DNA of 64,000 bases from Aminobacter carboxidus (lineage in GTDB: Bacteria; Pseudomonadota; Alphaproteobacteria; Rhizobiales; Rhizobiaceae), in contig NZ_JACZEP010000001.1 in the NCBI RefSeq assembly GCF_014863355.1, forward strand, positions 620,001-684,000, given 5' to 3'. Shown in pieces: positions 34,025 through 42,643 of this stretch. Within the stretch, counting starts at the first letter, position 1. Each line of letters opens with the position of its first letter. Position numbers and translations under genes: made by a program. Below the pieces are notes generated by a model that had not been told where the DNA came from, did no database searches, and saw nothing but the letters and a program-made list of their open reading frames with translations.

Positions 34025-34591
34025 ATGGGCGACTTCAGGAACAAATACAGCGGCAAGGACCGTAACAGGGGCGGCAAGGACGGCCTGCTCGGCGCCGTTC
34101 TTGGCGAGGTCGGCAAGAGGTTTGGCGACAAGGCCTCAGGCGGCCATCGCGGCGCCGCGAGTTCCGGCGGGCACGGGACGGCGGGCAATGTATCGGGGGC
34201 CTTCGGGCGCGACGGGCGCGCGGCGGCGGTGAAAGCAGCGCCCCGCTCGCGAATGCCCGGCTTCGGCAGCACGGCAGCGCTGGTCGTGCTGGTGGTGTGG
34301 ACGCTGCTCGCCTGGGGCGGCTACAGCCTCGTCGACGGCGTGCTTGCCTGGACGTCGAGCAATGCCGGCGCCCTGGTGCAGACCGGTCGGGATGCCGCGG
34401 CTGCGACCGGCATCGGCTCGGAAGTCGTCGGTGTGGTCGGCAGCGCCGAAACGTCGGGCATGCTCGGCGGATTTTTCGCGCTCGTCGGTGCCGTGCTCAA
34501 GCCGCTGGTTGTTGTGGTCTGGCTGGTCGGCGCGGTGTTGATCATGGCGGCGCCCAGGCTGGTGTCTCTGCTCACGCGCAAATTCCGCTAG
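34025..34591 (+). CDS. Hypothetical membrane protein (188 aa)
   Basis: The N-terminal third is basic and Gly/Ser-rich (KYSGKDRNRGGKDGLLGAVL). Two hydrophobic helices follow (AALVVLVVWTLLAWGGYSLV, about residues 84-103; LKPLVVVVWLVGAVLIMAAP, about residues 159-178). The protein is probably inner-membrane with a cytoplasmic basic N-terminus. I do not recognise a family. It is followed by a short GC-rich tandem repeat. Confidence 0.65.
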   Translation: MGDFRNKYSGKDRNRGGKDGLLGAVLGEVGKRFGDKASGGHRGAASSGGHGTAGNVSGAFGRDGRAAAVKAAPRSRMPGFGSTAALVVLVVWTLLAWGGYSLVDGVLAWTSSNAGALVQTGRDAAAATGIGSEVVGVVGSAETSGMLGGFFALVGAVLKPLVVVVWLVGAVLIMAAPRLVSLLTRKFR

Positions 34592-34619
34592 GCGGCCGGC
34601 GCGCCTGTCCCGGCAAGAC

Positions 34620-34695
34620 GTGCGCGCCCCCCAAGACGCGCCCAGAAGACGCGCCCGGAAGACAGGCGCCCCAAGACGCACCCCATGGCAGGCGC
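34620..34695. repeat. Imperfect 13-14-bp tandem repeat
   Basis: Units built on gcgccc(c/a)(c/g)aagac occur about five times in a row between the membrane-protein gene and the tautomerase gene. A further direct repeat (gccatcaggggtgct, twice) occupies 34748-34777 and overlaps the tautomerase stop codon. Confidence 0.5.
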
Positions 34696-34766
34696 GCGCC
34701 CCAAGGCCTGAAATGGCGCCGTGCGTTATGGCGCCATCACGGATGCGGCCATCAGGGGTGCTGCCA

Positions 34767-35159
34767 TCAGGGGTGCTGGTAACGGAACTCCTGGGTCTTG
34801 CCGCCATAACCATAGGCGGCCGCGCGCACGTCGTGCACGTGGATGTAGCTCTCCTCGTGGATGTCGCCGAGAATTGCGGTAAAGCCTGCGAACACCGCCG
34901 CGATGTAGCGCTTCTTCTCGTCCTTGGTGTTGGTCTCGTCGGTGACCTTGATCTCCAGCGCAAAGCTCGACTTGCCGTGGCTCTGCAATGACTTTCCGGC
35001 GATGATCCAGTCGCGCGGGTCGATGTAGCTGATAGCGATGGCCGTCACCTCGGGCTTCTTGCCGAGGATGGCGCTGGTGTGTTCGGCGAGCATCGCCGCC
35101 ACCTGGTCGGTCAGCGTGTCGCTGCGCTGGGCTGATATCTTGACGGTGAGGATAGGCAT
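34767..35159 (-). CDS. Tautomerase-family protein (4-oxalocrotonate-tautomerase-like)
   Basis: The mature protein would start with Pro (MPILTVKISAQRSDTLTDQV), and the N-terminal proline is the catalytic base of the tautomerase superfamily. At 130 residues it has the two beta-alpha-beta units of the longer members. The only neighbour in the same orientation is a MarR regulator upstream, and shared tagttgcata sites suggest control by it. The substrate is unknown. Confidence 0.85.
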   Translation of the reverse strand: MPILTVKISAQRSDTLTDQVAAMLAEHTSAILGKKPEVTAIAISYIDPRDWIIAGKSLQSHGKSSFALEIKVTDETNTKDEKKRYIAAVFAGFTAILGDIHEESYIHVHDVRAAAYGYGGKTQEFRYQHP

Positions 35160-35180
35160 TGTCGGTCTCCAGTGGTTAGC

Positions 35181-35190
35181 TATGCAACTA
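35181..35190. promoter_or_regulatory. Putative MarR half-site upstream of the tautomerase gene
   Basis: tatgcaacta is the exact complement of tagttgcata found in the palindrome upstream of the marR gene at 35656-35671, placing one copy before each gene. Confidence 0.45.
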
Positions 35191-35219
35191 TTGTGAGTGG
35201 CTTGTGTGTCTTGACCGGC

Positions 35220-35636
35220 TCATTCCAGCTTTGCGGCGATCGCCTTGGCCTGCTCGACAAAACCGGCAAAGACCTGGTCGCCGAAAAGGCCTGACAGGCG
35301 TTGGGTGACCGCAGCACTGGCCGCGTTCAGCGCATCCTTGATTTCGAGCGCCGCCGCCGTCGGCGTGATCAGGGATTCGCGCTTGTCGCCGGTGGATTTG
35401 GTCCTGACGATCAGGCCCCTGGCTTCCAGCCCGTCGAGGCCGCGTGTCGCGGTCGCCCGGGCGATCTTCAGTTCGTCGGCCAGTTCGCTCTGCAAAAGGC
35501 CCGGCCGCGCCAGCACCGCCCTGAGCATGAAGCCTTGCGGCGGCGTCAGGTCGAACGGCGCAAACGCCGCCGTCCAGACGCGGTCGAGCTGGCGCGCAAG
35601 GGCTGTGGTGTTGAAGTAGATGCAACGGTCGAACAT
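35220..35636 (-). CDS. MarR-family transcriptional regulator
   Basis: A 138-residue winged-helix regulator: LTPPQGFMLRAVLARPGLLQSELADELKIARATATRGLDGLEARGLIVR (about residues 29-77, including recognition helix and wing), then TGDKRES in the wing tip. It precedes the tautomerase gene on the same strand, and tagttgcata sites lie before both genes, so autorepression and repression of the tautomerase are likely. Inducers of MarR proteins are usually phenolic or other small anions. Confidence 0.9.
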   Translation of the reverse strand: MFDRCIYFNTTALARQLDRVWTAAFAPFDLTPPQGFMLRAVLARPGLLQSELADELKIARATATRGLDGLEARGLIVRTKSTGDKRESLITPTAAALEIKDALNAASAAVTQRLSGLFGDQVFAGFVEQAKAIAAKLE

Positions 35637-35654
35637 GACGCCAACATAGGCATT

Positions 35655-35672
35655 AGTAGTTGCATATGCAAT
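35655..35672. promoter_or_regulatory. Palindromic MarR operator upstream of the regulator gene
   Basis: ttgcatatgcaa (35660-35671) is a perfect 12-bp palindrome within agttgcatatgcaatt, about 20 bp upstream of the marR start codon. Confidence 0.6.
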
Positions 35673-35840
35673 TATTATTTTGTCGCTGTCTGAAAAATCG
35701 CGGCCGGGCGGGGTGACGGGCTTCGACCGGCGGCCGGAAAGGACACGACCGGGCAGGGGCGTGGCAGGCGGATATCGTTGCGGGATGGTCGAATGCGGCG
35801 GGCGGCTTGCCTCGGCGGTCTCTGCCGCGAGGTTGGGCCC

Positions 35841-36368
35841 TCAGGCCAGCTCTCTTGGCCTGAGGCAATGCGTCAGGCGCGCCATGCCGGGGCGCAGTTC
35901 GTCCCAGTCGCCTTCGAATTCGAAGCGGGCCAGTGCGCCGCTGGGGAGTTTCTCTTCCAGCGACTGGACCGCATCGCTGCTCGAAGCGGGGCCGGCCAGC
36001 TGGGCGGCGAAGATCTCAAGCCCCGGATTGTGGCCGATGACCAGCAACGCGCCGGTCTCGTCGGGCGCAGCCCTGGTCAGCGCGAACAGGTCGTTTGCCA
36101 GGGCGCCATAGATGCTGTCGTGCAGCGCGGTTTTCGGCAGCGGCGCCGGCCAGAGTGCCGAAGCCAGCTGCCAGGTCTGGCGCGTGCGCATGGCAGGCGA
36201 GATATAGACCAGCTCGGGCAGCCAGCCGCGCCTGGCGATTTCCGCGCCCATGCGCGGCGCAGCCTCGAGGCCACGCGGCGAAAGCGGCCGGTCGAAATCG
36301 GCAAGCGCCGCATCGTCCCAGCTCGACTTGGCATGGCGCAGCAGAAGCAGGTGCCTGATTATTGCCAT
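35841..36368 (-). CDS. sixA: SixA-type histidine phosphatase
   Basis: A compact phosphatase of 175 residues with the RHG core LLLLRHAKSSW (about residues 7-17, catalytic His) and the second catalytic His in VIGHNPGLE (about residues 112-120). SixA dephosphorylates phosphohistidine on HPt domains or NPr; this branch may have other substrates. It starts 14 nt after purN on the same strand and is probably cotranscribed with purM-purN. Confidence 0.88.
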   Translation of the reverse strand: MAIIRHLLLLRHAKSSWDDAALADFDRPLSPRGLEAAPRMGAEIARRGWLPELVYISPAMRTRQTWQLASALWPAPLPKTALHDSIYGALANDLFALTRAAPDETGALLVIGHNPGLEIFAAQLAGPASSSDAVQSLEEKLPSGALARFEFEGDWDELRPGMARLTHCLRPRELA

Positions 36369-36382
36369 GCAGGTCTTTCGGC

Positions 36383-37090
36383 TCAGGGCGTGATGCGGGC
36401 GAGCTGCTCGAGATCGATCTCGTCGCGTGCCGGGTTAGGGGCGGCGATCTCGTCGGTGCCGATGCTGTCGGCGAAGCCGGAATAGGCCGTGCGGCTGCCT
36501 TCCATGCGCACCTTGCCTTCGGCGAAGAGCCTGAGGGCGAGCGGATAGAGCCGATGCTCGGCCTTGAGCACGCGGGCCGACAGTGTCGGCTCGTCGTCGT
36601 CGATCAGCACCGGCACGGCGGCCTGGGCGATGATGGGGCCGTCATCCATCTCGGGCGTGACGAAATGCACGGTGCAGCCATGCACGCGGATGCCGGCGTC
36701 GAGCGCGCGCTGGTGGGTGTCGAGCCCCCTGAACGACGGCAGCAGTGCCGGATGGATGTTGATCATCCGGCCCTGCCACTTCTCGACGAAGCCGGTGGTC
36801 AGCAGACGCATGTAGCCGGCTAGCGCCACGATCTCGGCGCCGAACGTGTCGAGTGCCGTGGCAATCGCCTCGTCATGCGCTTCCTTGCTGGCATGGTCGG
36901 CGCGTGTCACCACCTTGGTGGCTATGCCACGGCTGGCGGCGATGCCGAGGCCGGGCGCGTTGGCCTTGTCGGAGATGACGCCGACGATCTCGGCGGGGAA
37001 TGCCGGGTCGGCGGCGGCGTCGATCAGCGCGGCCATGTTGGAGCCGCGGCCGGAAATCAGGATGACGGTGCGTTTGCGCTGCAGGCTCAT
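36383..37090 (-). CDS. purN: Phosphoribosylglycinamide formyltransferase PurN
   Basis: PurN transfers formyl from 10-formyl-THF to GAR in purine synthesis. The 235-residue protein has [14 protein letters not shown] (phosphate loop), [20 protein letters not shown] with the catalytic His/Asp region, and [15 protein letters not shown]. It overlaps purM by 4 bp. The C-terminal tail after about residue 205 is longer than in E. coli PurN, as in other rhizobia. Confidence 0.96.
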   Translation of the reverse strand: MSLQRKRTVILISGRGSNMAALIDAAADPAFPAEIVGVISDKANAPGLGIAASRGIATKVVTRADHASKEAHDEAIATALDTFGAEIVALAGYMRLLTTGFVEKWQGRMINIHPALLPSFRGLDTHQRALDAGIRVHGCTVHFVTPEMDDGPIIAQAAVPVLIDDDEPTLSARVLKAEHRLYPLALRLFAEGKVRMEGSRTAYSGFADSIGTDEIAAPNPARDEIDLEQLARITP

Positions 37091-38151
37091 AGGGCGAGCG
37101 ACCCGCGATAGATGACGCCGGTGTCGCGGCGCGGCACGATGCGGCCGATCGGCGTGACGGTCTCGCCGGCCTCCTGCAGCACGGCGGCGACCTGTGCTGC
37201 CTGTCCGGCGGCAACCACCGCGATCATGCCGATGCCGCAGTTGAAGGTGCGCATCATTTCTTCAGGCGAGACACCGCCTGTGGCAGCCAGCCACGAGAAC
37301 ACGCGCGGTGCCTCGATCGCCGACAGGTCGAGCTCGGCCGAGAATTCCTTGGGCAGCACCCTGGGGATGTTTTCGGGGAAACCGCCGCCGGTGATGTGGG
37401 CCAGCGCCTTGATGCCGTTGGTCTCGCGGATCGCCTTGAGCAGCGACTTGACGTAGATGCGCGTCGGTTCGAGCAGCGCTTCGGCCAGCGTCGGGCCATC
37501 GGCGAAGGGGGCGCGGTCGCTCCACTTCAGGCCGGAGACCTCGACGATGCGGCGGACCAGCGAATAGCCGTTGGAATGTACGCCCGAGGATGCCAGGCCG
37601 AGCAGCACGTCGCCCTCGACGACGTCGTCGGTCGGCAAAAGCCGGCCACGTTCGGCGGCACCGACGGCAAAGCCGGCGAGATCGTAGTCGTTGCCATGAT
37701 ACATGCCGGGCATTTCGGCGGTTTCGCCGCCGATCAGCGCGCAGCCGGCCTGGCGGCAGCCTTCGGCGATGCCGGAGACGATGTCGGCGCCCTGGTTGGG
37801 ATCGAGCTTGCCGGTGGCGAAATAGTCGAGGAACAAGAGCGGCTCGGCGCCCTGGACGACGATGTCGTTGACGCACATGGCGACGAGGTCGACGCCGATC
37901 GTGTCGTGCTTGCCGGCATCGATGGCGATCTTGAGCTTGGTGCCGACACCGTCATTGGCCGCGACCAGGATCGGATCGTTGAAACCGGCGGCCTTGAGGT
38001 CGAACAGGCCGCCGAAGCCGCCGATCTCGCCATCCGCGCCCGGCCGGCGCGTCGAGCGCACCAGCGGCTTGATCTTCTCGACCATCAGATTGCCGGCGTC
38101 GATGTCGACGCCCGCCTGCGCATAGGTGAGACCGTTCTTGCCTTCGCTCAT
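37087..38151 (-). CDS. purM: Phosphoribosylformylglycinamidine cyclo-ligase PurM
   Basis: PurM closes the imidazole ring of AIR using ATP. Recognisable blocks are [65 protein letters not shown] and [16 protein letters not shown] 38151 gives 354 residues with AGGA seven nt upstream; a TTG two codons further out is less likely. It heads a purM-purN-sixA operon. Confidence 0.97.
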   Translation of the reverse strand: MSEGKNGLTYAQAGVDIDAGNLMVEKIKPLVRSTRRPGADGEIGGFGGLFDLKAAGFNDPILVAANDGVGTKLKIAIDAGKHDTIGVDLVAMCVNDIVVQGAEPLLFLDYFATGKLDPNQGADIVSGIAEGCRQAGCALIGGETAEMPGMYHGNDYDLAGFAVGAAERGRLLPTDDVVEGDVLLGLASSGVHSNGYSLVRRIVEVSGLKWSDRAPFADGPTLAEALLEPTRIYVKSLLKAIRETNGIKALAHITGGGFPENIPRVLPKEFSAELDLSAIEAPRVFSWLAATGGVSPEEMMRTFNCGIGMIAVVAAGQAAQVAAVLQEAGETVTPIGRIVPRRDTGVIYRGSLAL

Positions 38152-38405
38152 CGCCAATTCCTGATGTCGTGCGCTTTTGGGGCGCTATTCGCATGAACGG
38201 CCCGTTCCCGCAAGCGAGAGAGCCGGATTGCCGCCGAAACGGCCGCCAAAGCGGTGGACAGGGCTGCCCGGACCGCTACGCGCATCACGGCCACTCCCTT
38301 GCGCAGCCGCCCACTCCCTTGCGATGTCGTGAAGTCTCGCCCATTTATCGACTAAAGACAAAATGTCGGGAAAAGACAAAGCGTAATGGCAACGGCCGGG
38401 GCGGA

Positions 38406-38972
38406 ATGCTTATCGTGACGATTCCGAACATGATCACGATCATGCGGCTGATCCTCGTGCCGTGCGTGATCTACGCCATGTTGGCGGGGGAGTGGGACTG
38501 GGCCTTTGCCGGTTTCGTCATTGCCGGCGTTTCGGACGGCGTCGACGGCTTCATCGCCCGCCACTTCAACCAGCGCTCGGAACTCGGCGCCTATCTCGAC
38601 CCGATGGCCGACAAGCTGTTGCTGGTCAGCGTCTTCGTCGTGCTCGGCATCATGGGGCATCTGCCGCTGTGGCTGGTGGTGCTGGCGGTGTCGCGCGACG
38701 CCTTGATCGTCGGCGCGGTGCTTTTGTCGACCATCATGGCGCATCCGGTGAAGGTGCGCCCGCTGATGGTGTCGAAGGTCAACACCGCCGTCCAGATCGT
38801 GCTGGCGGCCGTCGTGCTGGCCGAACTTGCCTTCAGCTTTGCGCTCGGCCCGGTCCGGCCGGCGTTGATAACCATTTCCGGCCTCTTGACCGTCGCTTCC
38901 GCGGCAGCCTATCTCGTGGCCTGGCTGAGGCACATGAGCGGTTATGGCGAAGGCGAAACTCCCAACCGATAA
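38406..38972 (+). CDS. CDP-alcohol phosphatidyltransferase family protein
   Basis: A second CDP-alcohol phosphatidyltransferase (188 aa from ATG 38406), with DGVDGFIARHF followed by ELGAYLDPMADK (the D-x2-DG-x2-AR-x8-G-x3-D-x3-D motif, about residues 38-64) and five to six TM helices. It is distinct from PgsA at 10.6 kb and may be a cardiolipin-synthase-like or other phospholipid head-group enzyme. It overlaps the downstream permease gene by 29 bp. The gene order CDP-alcohol transferase, AI-2E permease, hdaA is typical of rhizobia. Confidence 0.88.
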   Translation: MLIVTIPNMITIMRLILVPCVIYAMLAGEWDWAFAGFVIAGVSDGVDGFIARHFNQRSELGAYLDPMADKLLLVSVFVVLGIMGHLPLWLVVLAVSRDALIVGAVLLSTIMAHPVKVRPLMVSKVNTAVQIVLAAVVLAELAFSFALGPVRPALITISGLLTVASAAAYLVAWLRHMSGYGEGETPNR

Positions 38973-40188
38973 CGAAGCGGCCGAAGAAGCTGCTGCGGCG
39001 GCATTCCGCAAGCAGATCCGCTTCTGGTTGATCACAGCCGTCCTGTTTTCGGTATTCCTTTATCTGTTCAGCGACATCCTGCTGCCTTTCGTCGCCGGCA
39101 TGGCGCTTGCCTATTTCCTCGACCCGGTCGCCGACCGGCTGCAGAAGCTCGGCCTGTCCAGGCTGATGGCAACCGTCGTCATCCTGGTCTGCTTCCTGGT
39201 GCTTCTGGTTCTCGGCCTTGTCATCATCATTCCGGTGCTGGCCTCGCAGATGGCCGACTTCGCCGCCAAGGTGCCGGGTTATCTCGAACGCCTGCAGCAG
39301 CTGATCACCGACTTCAATCCGCAATGGCTCGAACAGCGTTTCGGCGTCGATGCCGAAGGCTTGCGCGAGGGGCTGAACTCGCTGATCAAGTCGGGCTTCG
39401 GCTTCGTCACCACCATCTTCCAGGGCATCTGGAGCTCGGGCGTCGCGCTGTTTTCGATCGCCAGCCTGTTCGTGGTCACCCCGGTCGTCGCCTTCTACAT
39501 GCTGCTCGACTGGGACCGCATGGTCGCGGTCGTCGACAGCTGGATCCCGCGCGATCACGTCGTCACCGTCAGGCAGATCGCCCGCGACATCAACACGGCG
39601 ATCGCCGGCTTCGTCCGCGGGCAGGGCACTTTGTGCCTGATCCTCGGCATCTTCTATGCCGCCGGCCTGACCCTGACCGGGCTGAATTTCGGCGTGCTGA
39701 TCGGCCTGTTTGCCGGCCTGGTCAGCTTCATTCCCTATGTCGGCTCGCTGCTTGGCCTGGTGCTGTCGATCGGCGTCGCCTTCGTCCAGTTCTGGCCGGA
39801 CTGGACCATGGTCGCGGCGGTGGCGGCGGTGTTCTTCATCGGCCAGTTCATCGAGGGCAACATCCTGCAGCCGCGCCTCGTCGGCAAGAGCGTCGGCCTG
39901 CATCCGGTCTGGCTGATGTTCGCGCTCGTCGCCTTCGGCGCGATGTTCGGTTTCGTCGGCCTTCTGGTGGCGGTGCCGTCGGCGGCGGCCGTTGCCGTGC
40001 TGGTCCGCTTTGCCATCGGCCGCTACCTCGATTCCCCGCTCTATCATGGCCATGCCCTGGAGCCTGTCGAGGCCCGAATGCCGAGCACTGCAAAGATTGA
40101 GGCCGGTAAGCCGAGCAGCGCAAAAGTCGAGGCGAGCGGCGCAAAAGTCCAGGCGCGCAAGCCGAGCGGCGAGAAACCGGAAAAATGA
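38944..40188 (+). CDS. AI-2E family (PerM-like) permease
   Basis: A polytopic membrane protein of 414 residues with about eight TM helices. The conserved block FIPYVGSLLGLVLSIGVAFVQF and the GNILQPRLVGKSVGLHPVW motif identify the PerM/YtnA (AI-2E exporter) superfamily, whose members export small molecules or act as sodium/proton antiporters. The last 40 residues form a Lys/Ser/Ala-rich tail with three imperfect copies of P-S-x-A-K-V/I-E-A. It overlaps its neighbours on both sides (29 bp and 4 bp). Confidence 0.9.
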   Translation: MAKAKLPTDNEAAEEAAAAAFRKQIRFWLITAVLFSVFLYLFSDILLPFVAGMALAYFLDPVADRLQKLGLSRLMATVVILVCFLVLLVLGLVIIIPVLASQMADFAAKVPGYLERLQQLITDFNPQWLEQRFGVDAEGLREGLNSLIKSGFGFVTTIFQGIWSSGVALFSIASLFVVTPVVAFYMLLDWDRMVAVVDSWIPRDHVVTVRQIARDINTAIAGFVRGQGTLCLILGIFYAAGLTLTGLNFGVLIGLFAGLVSFIPYVGSLLGLVLSIGVAFVQFWPDWTMVAAVAAVFFIGQFIEGNILQPRLVGKSVGLHPVWLMFALVAFGAMFGFVGLLVAVPSAAAVAVLVRFAIGRYLDSPLYHGHALEPVEARMPSTAKIEAGKPSSAKVEASGAKVQARKPSGEKPEK

Positions 40189-40892
40189 CCGTGTCGCGCG
40201 AGCCGATCAAACCGCGCCAGCTGCCGCTGGATCTCGGCCATTCCCCGGGGTTTTCGCGCGACGACCTCGTCGTATCAGCAGCCAACGCCCAGGCCGTTTC
40301 GCTGATCGACCGCTGGCCCGAATGGCCCGCACCTGTCGTGCTGCTTGCCGGGCCTGCCGGATCTGGCAAGTCGCATCTTGCGGCGATCTGGCGCGACCAT
40401 GCCGAGGCACTTCAGCTCGAAGTCTCGGACATTTCAGCTCATCTCGGCGAGGTTGGTGCGGCATCAGTGCTGATCGACGATGCCGACCAGGGCAGGATCG
40501 ACCAGGACGGGCTTTTTCACCTCATCAACACCGTTCGCGGCTCAGGCGCGCAGCTGCTGCTCACAGCGCGCAGCTTTCCCGCGGCCTGGGCTGTGACGTT
40601 GCCTGATCTCGCTTCGCGGCTGAAGGCTGCGGCAACCGTCGAGATCGACGAGCCCGACGACCTGTTGCTGGCCGGCGTCATCACCAAGCTGTTCGCCGAC
40701 CGCCAGGTCGAGGTCGAGCCGCATGTCGTGCAGTTCCTGGTCCGCCGCATCGAGCGCTCGCTGTCGACGGCCATTCGCGTCGTCGAGCGCCTCGACCGTG
40801 CCGCGCTTGAACAGAAGAGCCGCATTACCCGGGCGCTTGCCGCCGAGACCATCGGTGCGCTCGACGCAGGGCAGGGCGAGTTCGAACTCTAA
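40185..40892 (+). CDS. hdaA: DnaA regulatory inactivator HdaA
   Basis: HdaA stimulates ATP hydrolysis by DnaA at the sliding clamp (RIDA) and so prevents re-initiation. The 235-residue product has the clamp-binding motif QLPLDL (about residues 12-17), Walker A AGPAGSGKSHLAAIW (about residues 55-69), VLIDDAD as Walker B, and the DnaA-like AAA core. In rhizobia ppk usually follows hdaA; here an unrelated minus-strand gene follows, which suggests a rearrangement. Confidence 0.93.
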   Translation: MTVSREPIKPRQLPLDLGHSPGFSRDDLVVSAANAQAVSLIDRWPEWPAPVVLLAGPAGSGKSHLAAIWRDHAEALQLEVSDISAHLGEVGAASVLIDDADQGRIDQDGLFHLINTVRGSGAQLLLTARSFPAAWAVTLPDLASRLKAAATVEIDEPDDLLLAGVITKLFADRQVEVEPHVVQFLVRRIERSLSTAIRVVERLDRAALEQKSRITRALAAETIGALDAGQGEFEL

Positions 40893-40901
40893 CCCCGACC
40901 T

Positions 40902-41186
40902 CTAACCTCGGGCCAGGCGCGAATAGAGTGCCTTGGCCGCAAGCAGCACTGCAAGGATCGTGGCGTTGGAGACAAGCCCGACGAGCACGGCGGTCGTTGT
41001 GTCGACCGTTGCGCTCGCGCCGATGCTGAACGGGATCAGCACGGCGACGAAGACGATGCCAAGTGCGATCGGGATCCAGCGATTGAGCGCCTGCGCGGTG
41101 TTGGCAGCGGTCAACACAAGCGCAATCAGCATGCCAATCCGGAACGGGTCGGTCAGCTGGGCAAGATAGATGTCGAGATAAGGCAT
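40902..41186 (-). CDS. Small hypothetical membrane protein
   Basis: A 94-residue protein with a GGGGAGG ribosome site and ATG at 41186. Three hydrophobic helices are evident (FRIGMLIALVLTAANTAQAL, WIPIALGIVFVAVLIPFSIG, AVLVGLVSNATILAVLLAAK). I do not recognise a family. It lies between hdaA and a LuxR-type regulator on the opposite strand from hdaA. Confidence 0.7.
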   Translation of the reverse strand: MPYLDIYLAQLTDPFRIGMLIALVLTAANTAQALNRWIPIALGIVFVAVLIPFSIGASATVDTTTAVLVGLVSNATILAVLLAAKALYSRLARG

Positions 41187-41247
41187 TGTCGTTCCTCCCC
41201 AATCCAGTTGCGCAGGTCGCATGCGAACTGTCGAGTAAGCCTATGGT

Positions 41248-42348
41248 CTAGCTGCCCGGCCGCGGCAGCGTCACCCCGAGCAGCAGCCGAACCAGCGACG
41301 ATTGCTTGGAAACGCCCGACTTGGCGAAGATCGAGCGCAGATGCGAGCGCACGGTTTCCCGGGCGATGCCGAAATCCTGGCTGATGGCATCGATGGTGCG
41401 GCCGTCAGCAAGCGCCGACGCAATGCGCGCTTCGCTCGGCGTCAGGTCGAACAGCGCCTGCAGTACCTTCGCTGGCGGTGCACCCGGTCCGGGCAGCGGC
41501 ATGATGACCAGGATGCTGTTCATGCGGCTGAACACGTCGTTGGCCGAGCCGCGCACCGGCAACAGATGCGCCACGCCTGACGGCTTGCCGTCGTCGCCCT
41601 TGATCGGGAACGACTGGACGATGCCGCGCCGGGTGCCGACGGCGAGTGCGGCAAGTGCCTGATCGAGCAGCGCATCGGCTTTCCTGTCGGTGATCTGGGC
41701 GCGGGCCGTGCCGTCCTGCACCATGTCGGGGATCAGCCTGTCCATCAGCTGGTTGCAGGCGAGCAACTGGCCGCGTCCGCCCAGCACCGCCGCCGGCAGG
41801 CCAAGCGCCTCCAGCGCATCGGCGCCTGCGCGCGCCTTTTCCAGGCCGATCCGTGCGCCGACCATGGCCGCGCGCGCAATATGCGGCCGCAGCCGGTCGA
41901 GCGCCTCGACATAGGACCGTTCGAACGGCCCGCGTGCGGTTGCGCGCTCGAGGTTGAACGACAGCACGTCGCCGGTCGGGATCGGGATATGGGTGCCGGC
42001 AGCCCAACCCATGCCCCGTGGCCGGAGGAAGTCGCGGTAGATCGGCTCGCTCTCCAGCTCGTCTTGGCTGAAGACATCGAGATCGGTGATGAAGCCGGGA
42101 TAGGCAAGCGCCTCGGCGCGCGCGGCGCGGCCGTTCACCGTCATCCAGCCTTCGTGCATGAAGGCTTCGACATGGGAGGCGACGGCGTCCGAGGCGACAT
42201 AGGCGGAAGCACCACGGCTGATGGTGAACAGATAGCCGCCCATGCCGTCGACCGCCTTGGCGAGGCCGTCAAGCAATGCGGGCCATTTCTCCGGCACGAA
42301 GGATGCTTCGTAGATCTGATCGATGAATTGTTCGGATAGCTCCGCCAA
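41248..42348 (-). CDS. LuxR-type HTH transcriptional regulator
   Basis: A 366-residue protein with a long N-terminal sensory region (PAS/GAF-like in pattern, about residues 1-280) and a C-terminal LuxR HTH (LTPSEARIASALADGRTIDA, then ISQDFGIARETVRSHLRSIFAKSGVSKQSSLVRLL, about residues 301-357). Similar 350-380-residue regulators are abundant in Mesorhizobium; their ligands are unknown. The 295-bp gap upstream holds an AT-rich stretch (about 42455-42530) but no gene. Confidence 0.85.
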   Translation of the reverse strand: MAELSEQFIDQIYEASFVPEKWPALLDGLAKAVDGMGGYLFTISRGASAYVASDAVASHVEAFMHEGWMTVNGRAARAEALAYPGFITDLDVFSQDELESEPIYRDFLRPRGMGWAAGTHIPIPTGDVLSFNLERATARGPFERSYVEALDRLRPHIARAAMVGARIGLEKARAGADALEALGLPAAVLGGRGQLLACNQLMDRLIPDMVQDGTARAQITDRKADALLDQALAALAVGTRRGIVQSFPIKGDDGKPSGVAHLLPVRGSANDVFSRMNSILVIMPLPGPGAPPAKVLQALFDLTPSEARIASALADGRTIDAISQDFGIARETVRSHLRSIFAKSGVSKQSSLVRLLLGVTLPRPGS

Positions 42349-42643
42349 TCGTTGCCACTCCCACCCTGGCCCGCGACCGGATTTTCAAAGTCATTCGCCC
42401 GTGGCGACAAGCCGGCGAGCGGATCCGCCAGGCCCAAGCTTGGTGGAACGTATCGCTGTAATTTAGCTTTTGTTGACCATGCTTGAAAGAACGATAGCAC
42501 TACACTTTGATTCATCAAATGCTGGCTGCCGCGCACAAACGTCGCAACGGCGTATTCCCAGGTGATCTTTCCACAATCTATGCCGGAGGCAGTGAAATCA
42601 GACGGATGTAGGAGCGCCGTGGCCGCTGCCCGCACCGGCGGGC

